Source: Burkholderiaceae bacterium (GTDB lineage Bacteria; Pseudomonadota; Gammaproteobacteria; Burkholderiales; Burkholderiaceae_F). Taken from it: a stretch of DNA of 33,924 nucleotides. How positions within the stretch are numbered: position 1 is the stretch's first letter; each line of letters starts with the position of its first letter. Location: the NCBI GenBank assembly GCA_019236735.1, contig JAFAIM010000047.1, forward strand, positions 1 to 33,924, in the 5' to 3' direction. Below, one piece after another: positions 27,125 through 33,924 of the stretch. The notes beneath the pieces are model-generated. The model worked only from the letters and a program-made list of their open reading frames with translations, made no database searches and was not told the origin of the DNA. The translations under genes and the position numbers were made by a program.

Positions 27125-29830
27125 TCACGCAACGAACAGGCACTGCGAAGCGGGCGTGCGGGTGTCCATGTTGCGCCCGCGATTCATGTGATCGTCGATC
27201 TCGGCGGCACACCCAAGCATCCGCGGGTACAGGAACACCGTGAAGGCTGCCACCTCCAGCGCGGAAGACGGACACGTCCCGGACCGATACGGCAACCACA
27301 GGATCTTCAACAGCAACGCGGCGATCACAGCGTCGATGTTGACGCAGTAGACGTTGCGCGACACGCCCGCTTCGTACATTGCCCGCACCAGCGCGCGATA
27401 AAAGTCGTGGAAGACGTTGTGCTCGGCGCGCCGCTCGAACAGCTCGCGCACGAACACTTCGCGCGGGTCGTGATTCACGGGCTTGTCCTTGAACACCGGG
27501 TGGTTGACGCCCGGGATCTTCCGGATATCGAGGGTGCCGGCGGCCTTGCGCCCGGATTTGTAGGTCGCGTAGTCGCCGACCGTCCGGGCAGCGAGCGCAG
27601 GCAAATCGATGCCGTGATCGGGGTTGCCCGCGTCGGGCAAATCCGACTGCCGGAACTGGTCGATTAGGAACGAGATGCCCTCGAAACCGTTTCCGCCGTG
27701 TGCGTAGCCGGTGTGAGTCAGGAAGCCCACCAGCGATTTGTTCAGCTGCACACGCTCCGGGTCTTCCGGGCCATCGGCCGAAACCGCTCCCTTGGCACCT
27801 TGCGCAGAGATCGTTCCAGGCCCGTTGGTGAGCAGCAAACCGACCAGAACCTGGAACGCGAACAGATCGGCCGCATTGGGCTCCTGTCCGAGCAGCGCAA
27901 CGAAGGCGATCTCGCCGAGGCTGCGTCGCTCGAGGATTTCGGTCATATCGATTCCGCAAAAGCGGCCGCCGGCGTGCTGTTGCGCCGGAACCGAAGCGCC
28001 GATCAACGCGCCGAACAGCCGCAGCCACCACGGCAGACTCTCGGCGGTCAGGCGTGAAATGCGCTTGCGCATCAACGGGCCCCAGGCCAGCGTGGCGCAA
28101 ATCGCCGCAAGCACTGCGTCGGCGCTCGCGTGCCCCGGGAGCTCGCGTAGCTGGCGCACGAACACCGAGCGCGCCCCGCGCGCCTCCAGAGCGGCCAGCA
28201 TCGCCTGGGCAAGCGGATCTGCGCGGCTGCCCGTGAAAGTGGCCGCATCATTGGCTTTCAGTGCGGCGGTCTCGAAGCTTTCGTCCTCCGCGTCGCGCAG
28301 GCCCGCGGCAGCAAAGCGCTCGATCAGCACGCGCAACGCCTTGCGCGCGGTCTCTTGCGTTCGAGGACCCATGATCGTCGCTGCAGCCGCCAGAACGCTG
28401 TTCGGCGCATTGCCGGCTTCACGAGCTGCCTGTGCAGCAGCCAGTGCCGGGTGCCCATGCAGGTTCAGCCCGGCACCGATCGCGACATTTATCAGGCGGC
28501 AGGCGTTGTCGGTGGCAACCTCGTGCAGCAGCGCCAGGTTGACATTGGCCTCGAGCGGATGCTGGGCGGCGTCGAGCATCGAGACCCCGTACAGGCTGCT
28601 GATCTGCGTCGTCGGGTCCATCCGTGAAGCTCCCGACGCGTCCTTCATCGACTGGCGCGGTGCAATGGCGCCGATCTGGCGATTCAAAGCCGCGATCTGC
28701 TCGCCGTAGGGCGTCATCGCAACGACGACCGGCAGGTCTACCTCGGGCGGTAGCGCAATCCCTTGGCTGGCGCCGAACCACGGCTTCAGCGCGAGGCTCC
28801 CCTCCGGCTCGAAGTCGGGACGCGCGGCGTTCTCGCGCATCACCGCGGTCAGCGCGGCCGGGATGTGCGCAATGTTGGTCACGACCGCTCCCCTGGCGGA
28901 GAGCACCGGGCGCTCGGGGGTGAAAATTCCGTCAACCCCGAATTTCTCGCAGAACCAGCGCTCTTTGCTGGCCGCGTCGTCGCCACCGCCGGATATCGCG
29001 CCCGCATGACCGACCGCGCGAGTCAGCTGGGACTTCCACCGCCCCACGACGCAAGCGATCACGGGCTTCGTGAAGTGCGCGTCCAGCTCGTAGTAGCCGC
29101 CTGGCTCTACGTACAGAACGGCGGCGCGCGAACGCGCGTCGTTGGCGAGCGCGAACGCGAATTCGGGTGCTGCGTAGTGGATGTACACATCCTTGCCGCT
29201 GGAGATCAGCGTCGTCGTGCCCCAGCCGGCCATTCGCAGGTATTGCGCGATCGTCGTGGTGAAGTTGCCCGAATTGGACAAAATGGCGATCGAGCCACGC
29301 CGCAGCGCCTCCTCGGGGTGATCGCCGCCGAGTGCGCCGCCGATCCGCACCTGGTTCCAGGCATCGGCGACTCCAAGACTGTTGGCACCGAAGATGTCGA
29401 CGCCGTTGGCCTGTCCGATCGCGCGGATCTCGCGCGAATCATGCACCGAGAGCTTTTCGGTCACGATGAAGATCTTTCGCAGATCCGGATTCAGACGGAT
29501 CAGCTCGGCAGCGCCGTCGCGAGCGGCCGAAGGCGGCAGATAGACGACACCGCAGTTGAAGCGGTGGCCGTCGTTCAAACCCTCGAGCACGTTGTTGTAG
29601 ACCGGGACGGCACCCAGTGGCGTCTCCAGCGCCTGGCCACGCCGCCCGGGCGATGTGCCGAACACGACGTTTCCGCCCGAATAAGCGTGTCCGACCGGCG
29701 TCACTTCGCGCGACTCGCCCCCGAGGATGTTCAACACACAGACGCGGTCATCGCGCGTCGCGACCTGCGCGAGCGAACTGATGCCGACGTAGTACTTGAA
29801 ATTCCCGACTCCCGCGCCACGCTTGTACAT
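27125..29830 (-). CDS. ATP-citrate-lyase-like large subunit (CoA ligase plus citryl-CoA lyase domains)
   Basis: A 901-residue protein. Residues 1-330 resemble a succinyl-CoA-synthetase alpha-type CoA-binding unit: VLNILGGESREV, SNSGNFTTTIAQYL, and GHAGAISGGG, where His275 is the likely phospho-histidine. The last 320 residues are citrate-synthase-like: HTGYAHGGNGFEG, GVNHPVFKDK (His777, matching GxGHxVY/FK) and YCVNIDAVIAALLL (Asp833). This is the layout of AclA and of the C-terminal part of animal ATP-citrate lyase. A middle block (about 340-620) is extra and may contain a degenerate second lyase-like repeat. Last of three minus-strand genes; GGGAGACGGGG precedes the ATG. Confidence 0.82.
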   Translation of the reverse strand: MYKRGAGVGNFKYYVGISSLAQVATRDDRVCVLNILGGESREVTPVGHAYSGGNVVFGTSPGRRGQALETPLGAVPVYNNVLEGLNDGHRFNCGVVYLPPSAARDGAAELIRLNPDLRKIFIVTEKLSVHDSREIRAIGQANGVDIFGANSLGVADAWNQVRIGGALGGDHPEEALRRGSIAILSNSGNFTTTIAQYLRMAGWGTTTLISSGKDVYIHYAAPEFAFALANDARSRAAVLYVEPGGYYELDAHFTKPVIACVVGRWKSQLTRAVGHAGAISGGGDDAASKERWFCEKFGVDGIFTPERPVLSARGAVVTNIAHIPAALTAVMRENAARPDFEPEGSLALKPWFGASQGIALPPEVDLPVVVAMTPYGEQIAALNRQIGAIAPRQSMKDASGASRMDPTTQISSLYGVSMLDAAQHPLEANVNLALLHEVATDNACRLINVAIGAGLNLHGHPALAAAQAAREAGNAPNSVLAAAATIMGPRTQETARKALRVLIERFAAAGLRDAEDESFETAALKANDAATFTGSRADPLAQAMLAALEARGARSVFVRQLRELPGHASADAVLAAICATLAWGPLMRKRISRLTAESLPWWLRLFGALIGASVPAQQHAGGRFCGIDMTEILERRSLGEIAFVALLGQEPNAADLFAFQVLVGLLLTNGPGTISAQGAKGAVSADGPEDPERVQLNKSLVGFLTHTGYAHGGNGFEGISFLIDQFRQSDLPDAGNPDHGIDLPALAARTVGDYATYKSGRKAAGTLDIRKIPGVNHPVFKDKPVNHDPREVFVRELFERRAEHNVFHDFYRALVRAMYEAGVSRNVYCVNIDAVIAALLLKILWLPYRSGTCPSSALEVAAFTVFLYPRMLGCAAEIDDHMNRGRNMDTRTPASQCLFVA

Positions 29831-29869
29831 CCCCGTCTCCCGATTCCCAATGATGTTGGCTGCAGCGGT

Positions 29870-31156
29870 TCAAGCTGCGCGCCGCGAGGCGATACCGAGG
29901 CGGGCGGCGACCTCGTCGCGGCCACCCTCCTTCATCCAGGCGTCGGCGTGCCGTGCGTAGGCGATCACCTCGCTCATGTCCGAATCGAAGCCGAAGATCC
30001 GGTACGGCAGCCCGAGCGCATCCATCGTGTCGCGCATCGCTCCCATGCCGCGCACCAGGTTCGGTCCGCCGCGCCCGATCACGACGTACAGCGGCGTCGG
30101 CCCGCGCCGGCTGAAATGCTCGCGCAAGGCGTCGGCGATCGCACGGAAGGTTTCGAAAATGTCGGTGTTGTTCGACTTGCCACCAATGATGAACAGCACG
30201 TTCGCCTGCCCAAGCCAGTGCTTGAAGCAGATGCTTGCGACTTCTTTCATCTTCGCGTACGGCGGATTGCCGCCGAAGTCGGAGGAGATAATGGCGTCGT
30301 CGCCGAGCATCTGCGTCACCAGCGAGTTGGCGCCGCCGCCGAACGTCGGCGCCAGGATCGTTCCGGCAGGATTGATCACATACACATCGCTCTGACCCTG
30401 GTAGGTGCGCAGCTGATTGATCTCCTGCTCGAAGTCCGAATAGTCCTGCGCGAACAGGTGCGCGGGTAATTTCAGGCGCTGCCAGCGAGGATCGTCGCGG
30501 TCGAATCCGCATTTGAAATCGCACGCGACCGGCGTCAGCCGCCCTGCCTCGTCCTCGCGCAGCCGGATCGGATTGAGCTCGAGCGTCGTCATGCCGAAGT
30601 CGTGGTACAGCTCCCACAGCTTGGGCAAGTGCTGCACCAGCGGCGAAATGAGCGGCGTCGGGGCATCCAGCGCCGACAGCGCGTTGGCAACGACGAACGC
30701 CTTCATTCCGGTGAGTGGATCGAACGGGACGCTCGCGACCATGTTCTTGTCGAGCTCCTCGATGTCGACGCCGCCGTGGTGGGTGAGCATCATCGTGGGC
30801 GCGCGGAAGTGCGTCGAGTCGGTGATCGAGAAGTACACCTCGTGTTCGGCCGGCACCGCGGCCTCGAACGTCACCCCGTTGGCTTTGGCGAGCGTTTTGC
30901 CGACCCGGTGCTCGACGAAGTACAGGCGCTCTTTTTCGCGCAATGCGGTTTGAAGATCGGACGCACGGCCGATCAGGCCGGCCTTGCCCTTCTTGCCGAC
31001 GCCGCCTTTGAACACCGGCTTGATGAACACGCTGCCGGCGCGCGCGATCAGAGCACTGATTTCCTCCTCGCTCGCTCCCGGACCGAGCACCTCGGTCGTC
31101 GGGAAGCCGACAAAACGCAGCATTTGCGAGCCGTACAGCATGCCGGTGACCTGCAT
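29870..31156 (-). CDS. ATP-citrate-lyase-like small subunit (ATP-grasp plus citrate-binding domain)
   Basis: A 428-residue partner of the large subunit. The N-terminal ATP-grasp part shows VFIKPVFKGGVGKKGKAG, VEHRVGKTLAKANGV and TLELNPIRLRED. The C-terminal flavodoxin-like part carries GKSNNTDIFETFRAIADAL and YVVIGRGGPNLVRGMGAMRD, which match the N(F/N)TxxxxTF and RxGGPN citrate-contact motifs of ATP-citrate lyase. The alternative is a succinyl- or malyl-CoA synthetase beta subunit, but the RGGPN region and the citryl-lyase partner favour citrate. It lies 39 bp before the large-subunit gene and 58 bp after the transporter gene. Confidence 0.85.
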   Translation of the reverse strand: MQVTGMLYGSQMLRFVGFPTTEVLGPGASEEEISALIARAGSVFIKPVFKGGVGKKGKAGLIGRASDLQTALREKERLYFVEHRVGKTLAKANGVTFEAAVPAEHEVYFSITDSTHFRAPTMMLTHHGGVDIEELDKNMVASVPFDPLTGMKAFVVANALSALDAPTPLISPLVQHLPKLWELYHDFGMTTLELNPIRLREDEAGRLTPVACDFKCGFDRDDPRWQRLKLPAHLFAQDYSDFEQEINQLRTYQGQSDVYVINPAGTILAPTFGGGANSLVTQMLGDDAIISSDFGGNPPYAKMKEVASICFKHWLGQANVLFIIGGKSNNTDIFETFRAIADALREHFSRRGPTPLYVVIGRGGPNLVRGMGAMRDTMDALGLPYRIFGFDSDMSEVIAYARHADAWMKEGGRDEVAARLGIASRRAA

Positions 31157-31214
31157 TGAAAGTCTCCCCTGCGTATGCGAATTCCCTGACGTTCCCGGTC
31201 GGAAGCCCTGGTTC

Positions 31215-32519
31215 TCAATCCCGCGCGCGCACCAGCCCCTTGTAAAAGAGCAAGGTTGCGATCAGCCCACTGGCTGCCGCCGCCGACATCCAGTAACCCG
31301 GCGCTGCTTTGTCGCCCGTGACCTGGATCAGCCAGGTCGAAATCGCGGGCGTGAAGCCGCCGAAGAGCGCGGTCGCCAGGCTGTAGGCAAGCGAAAAGCC
31401 TGCGGTGCGAACACTTACCGGCATCACCTCGGTGAGCGCAACCACCATCGCGCCGTTGTAGCTGCCATACAGGAATGACAGCCACAGCTCGGCAGCCAGC
31501 ATCTTGGCGAACGTCGGCTCGACCACCAGCCAGGCGAGCACTGGGTACGCCGTGAGGATCGTCAGCAGCGTGAAGCCGATCAGAAGCGGGCGGCGCCCGA
31601 CGCGGTCGGACAGTGACCCCATCACGGGCAGCCAGAAGAAGTTCGACACGCCGACACAGAAGGTCACCACCAAACTGTCCACCGTCGACAGCTTCAGAAC
31701 GCTCTTGCCGAACGTCGGTGTGTAGACGGTGATCAGGTAAAACGAGACCGTCGTCATGGCCACCAGCATCATTCCGGCAACCACCACGCCCCAGTTGCGA
31801 ATCATCGAGCGGTAAACCTCTCCGACGCTCGGACGATGGGTGCGGGCGAGGAACTCGCTGGTTTCCTGCAGCGAACGCCGGAGCAGGAAGATGAACGGCA
31901 CGATCAAGCTGCCGATCAGGAACGGAATGCGCCAGCCCCACTCCGACACCTCGAGCGGCTGCAGGCTTACGTTCAACACGTAGCCGATCGCGGCGGCGAC
32001 GATGATGGCGACCTGCTGGCTCGCCGACTGCCAGCTGACGTAGAAGCCTTTGTGGCCCGGTGTAGCCATCTCGGACAGGTAGACGGACACTCCACCGAGC
32101 TCGACGCCCGCCGAAAATCCCTGCAGCAGGCGCCCGGCCAGCACCAGCAGAGGCGCAGCGAGCCCGAGAGTGGCGTAAGTAGGAACGAAGGCGATCATCA
32201 AGGTGCCGCACGCCATGATCGCGAGCGTCACGATCAACCCCTTGCGCCGGCCGATGCGGTCGATGTACGAGCCGAGCACGATTGCACCGAGCGGACGCAT
32301 CAGGAATCCGGCGCCGAAGGTCACGAACGTCAGCATCAGCGACGCGTAGTCGTTGCCGACCGGAAAGAAGGCTTTCGCGATATACGTCGCGTAGAAACCG
32401 TACAGAAAGAAATCGAACATCTCCAGGAAGTTGCCGCTCGTCACGCGCAACACGGTCGCGAACCTGGACCGCCTCGTCTGCCCGCCGGAGTGCTCGATGC
32501 TGATCTGCGCAGCTGCCAT
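31215..32519 (-). CDS. MFS transporter of the metabolite:H+ symporter (MHS) family, probable citrate/tricarboxylate permease
   Basis: A 434-residue inner-membrane protein with about 12 helices. [20 protein letters not shown] in the first helix and [20 protein letters not shown] with RIGRRKGL (the MFS loop 2-3 motif) are typical of the MHS group that includes CitA and TcuC. Further marks are [31 protein letters not shown] and [11 protein letters not shown] in loop 8-9. Good ribosome-binding site GGGGAG before ATG 32519. As first gene of the operon with the lyase subunits, it likely imports their substrate. Substrate assignment rests on context and family resemblance. Confidence 0.85.
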   Translation of the reverse strand: MAAAQISIEHSGGQTRRSRFATVLRVTSGNFLEMFDFFLYGFYATYIAKAFFPVGNDYASLMLTFVTFGAGFLMRPLGAIVLGSYIDRIGRRKGLIVTLAIMACGTLMIAFVPTYATLGLAAPLLVLAGRLLQGFSAGVELGGVSVYLSEMATPGHKGFYVSWQSASQQVAIIVAAAIGYVLNVSLQPLEVSEWGWRIPFLIGSLIVPFIFLLRRSLQETSEFLARTHRPSVGEVYRSMIRNWGVVVAGMMLVAMTTVSFYLITVYTPTFGKSVLKLSTVDSLVVTFCVGVSNFFWLPVMGSLSDRVGRRPLLIGFTLLTILTAYPVLAWLVVEPTFAKMLAAELWLSFLYGSYNGAMVVALTEVMPVSVRTAGFSLAYSLATALFGGFTPAISTWLIQVTGDKAAPGYWMSAAAASGLIATLLFYKGLVRARD

Positions 32520-32826
32520 GGTTGTCTCCCCAGTCTGCCCAAGGTGGAACCTGCCGCCGGATCGCCCGGCGGCGGCTCTTCACTCATTGTGAGCTGCAGT
32601 CTGGCGATGCGTAGCTTTCTGACGGCTTTCGGGGACATGGCTTTTTTGCGACACCCTCGCCAGTGCTGAAAGCGAACCGTAAGACTGCGCTGCATACAGT
32701 GCGCGGCCAGCGATCGGCACGGGGCGCCCGCAATGCCGCCCCGCCGCGCTGTTCTGGCCGAGCCTCCGACACCGGCATCCGGTTCCCGGCTCGGATCACC
32801 CATCGAAGTCATGGAGGAGGAAGACT
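32520..32826. promoter_or_regulatory. Divergent transporter/porin intergenic region
   Basis: 307 bp between the divergent transporter and porin genes. It must carry both promoters. The only symmetrical element I see is a short CTCA-N3-TGAG inverted repeat at about 32583-32593. No regulator gene, small ORF with a good start, or terminator is convincing. A GGAGGAGG ribosome-binding site for the porin lies at 32813-32820. Confidence 0.4.
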
Positions 32827-33924
32827 GTGAAGCGCATCGAACCGGATTGGTCCTTGCCAGCAAAGGGGGCGCGACAGCGAACGCTGATGCTTCTCGCAGC
32901 GGCCATCCCACTGCTGCCACTGGCAGCGCGGGCCGATGAAAATTCCGACCTGAAAGAGCAAATCAAGGCTTTGACCGAGCGCCTGCAGCGGCTGGAAAAC
33001 GCACAGGAGCAGTCGCCGAGCACGCCGCAGACCGCCGCGCCCGCCAAGCCGGCGCCCGCGATACAGGCGCCGGCAACATCCACAAACTCGTTCTCGACGC
33101 TATTGGCGCAGATGACGCCGCCGCCGCCGGCGCCTGCCGCCGCCACCGCGGCGGCCGCCGGAGACCCGCTGCTGTACGACCAGAACGGAAACTACATCGG
33201 TGCCTTGAGGAACCCGATCCAGCTCTACAGCGACGACAGGACGAGGATGACCCTGTACGGCATCGTCGAAGCCACGATCAGCCACGTGAACAACCAAAAC
33301 AGCGCGACCGGTGGCGGGACCACCACCACGACGGGATTCCAGGTCGCCTGGTTCAGCGGCAACCGGCTCGGTTTCGACGCCGACCACGCCCTGGAGTCGC
33401 TCGGCAACGACATCGGCTTGCCGGGGTTGAAGGTGATGACCAAGCTGGAGAGCGAGGTCGAGCTGCCCACCGGCGGCATGGACACCAACGGCCACTTCTT
33501 CAATCGCGATGCCTGGCTCGGCTTTTGGAGCCCGGATCTGGGCAAGCTGACGCTCGGCCGCCAGAACACGCTGACGCGCGATTTCACCCAGAACTGGGGT
33601 GACCCGTACGGCACGCCCGACGTGACGTTAAGAGAGGGCGGCTACAGCAACGTCAACAACTTCAAGCAGTTGATCTTCTATTCGGCCTCGGCCACCGGAA
33701 CGCGCAATAACAGCGCGATCGAATGGAAGAAGAAGTGGGACAAGCACTGGCTCACGGGCCTAGGCTGGGCGTTCGGCTCGCAGGGTAACGGCGGCAGCGC
33801 CGATCCCGGGGCAGGCGGCTCGCTGCCCGGCAATTTCCGCCAGGGCTCGAACCAGGCTGCCTCGGTTGCCTACAACGACCTGCAAGTGGGACCAGGCAAG
33901 TTCAACCTCAATGCCAACTACGAT
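32827..33924 (+). CDS. Gram-negative outer-membrane porin (3' truncated by window)
   Basis: The frame is open for 366 codons from GTG 32827 to the end of the window. The N-terminus has a signal peptide (RTLMLLAAAIPLLPLAARA, cleavage likely before DENSD), then a short coiled-coil-like helix DLKEQIKALTERLQRLENA, a Pro/Ala linker, and the beta-barrel: MTLYGIVEATISHVNNQN, LGFDADHALESLG, KVMTKLESEVELPTGG, RDAWLGFWSPDLGKLTLGRQ. LYGxVE, LExE, AWLGF and LxLGRQ are the sequence marks of the betaproteobacterial porin family. The start is fixed by GGAGGAGG 6-13 bp upstream. Divergent from the citrate-type transporter operon, so it may admit the same substrate. Confidence 0.87.
   Translation, partial: MKRIEPDWSLPAKGARQRTLMLLAAAIPLLPLAARADENSDLKEQIKALTERLQRLENAQEQSPSTPQTAAPAKPAPAIQAPATSTNSFSTLLAQMTPPPPAPAAATAAAAGDPLLYDQNGNYIGALRNPIQLYSDDRTRMTLYGIVEATISHVNNQNSATGGGTTTTTGFQVAWFSGNRLGFDADHALESLGNDIGLPGLKVMTKLESEVELPTGGMDTNGHFFNRDAWLGFWSPDLGKLTLGRQNTLTRDFTQNWGDPYGTPDVTLREGGYSNVNNFKQLIFYSASATGTRNNSAIEWKKKWDKHWLTGLGWAFGSQGNGGSADPGAGGSLPGNFRQGSNQAASVAYNDLQVGPGKFNLNANYD

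Noticed and set aside
28763-30469. Plus-strand frame of 568 codons opposite the lyase subunit genes
   Set aside because: Antisense to two motif-rich genes; its translation shows no domain and low-complexity composition.

Overview
The window is GC-rich DNA from a Gram-negative bacterium, most likely a betaproteobacterium of the Burkholderiales type. The evidence is the housekeeping order (mutL-miaA, purM, hda-pcnB-folK-dNK-panC, queA-tgt-yajC-secD-secF), Tat and Sec signal peptides, an outer-membrane porin, and frequent ATGA/GTGA start-stop overlaps. All calls come from reading the sequence by eye; no database search was run.

Layout. (1) 1-7173 is core genome: the 3' part of mutL overlapping miaA, convergent purM, then a co-directional run hda, pcnB, folK, a deoxynucleoside kinase gene and panC. 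(2) 7193-7279 is a tRNA-Leu(CAA) gene. Behind its 3' end lies an accessory island, about 7280-14060, packed with small toxin-antitoxin (TA) loci: two brnTA pairs, two mazEF pairs, a higBA pair with a broken toxin, an orphan higA with a scar of its toxin, and a phd-type antitoxin fragment. The island also holds a small membrane protein, a putative lipoprotein and a glutamate racemase gene. Copies of the 3' part of the tRNA recur at 9581-9635, 11466-11487 and 12288-12342. Three of the units are preceded by a related 40-90 bp repeat with TTGCAAAG direct repeats, and further copies of that repeat without tRNA sequence lie at 10417, 14038 and 18625. No recombinase gene is present. The pattern looks like serial insertion of small cassettes at one tRNA attachment site. 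(3) 14132-21379 is mixed metabolic DNA: a cysteine synthase and a GFA-family protein, an M20-like exported protein with altered metal ligands, EgtB (ergothioneine pathway), an S10 serine carboxypeptidase, a one-helix small protein, a ketopantoate-reductase remnant and a secreted cupin. (4) 21520-27121 is the queuosine/Sec-accessory run queA-tgt-yajC-secD-secF. (5) 27125-32519 (minus) is a three-gene operon: an MHS-family citrate-type transporter followed by two subunits of an ATP-citrate-lyase-like enzyme. It diverges from a porin gene at 32827 that runs off the window.

How the parts work together. The last operon reads as a tricarboxylate uptake-and-cleavage module: porin, then proton symporter, then ATP- and CoA-dependent cleavage to acetyl-CoA and oxaloacetate. 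Its large subunit is about 300 residues longer than usual. The two observations most worth following are the tRNA-anchored TA cassette array, which includes an operator shared by unrelated TA operons, and the citrate module with its enlarged lyase subunit.
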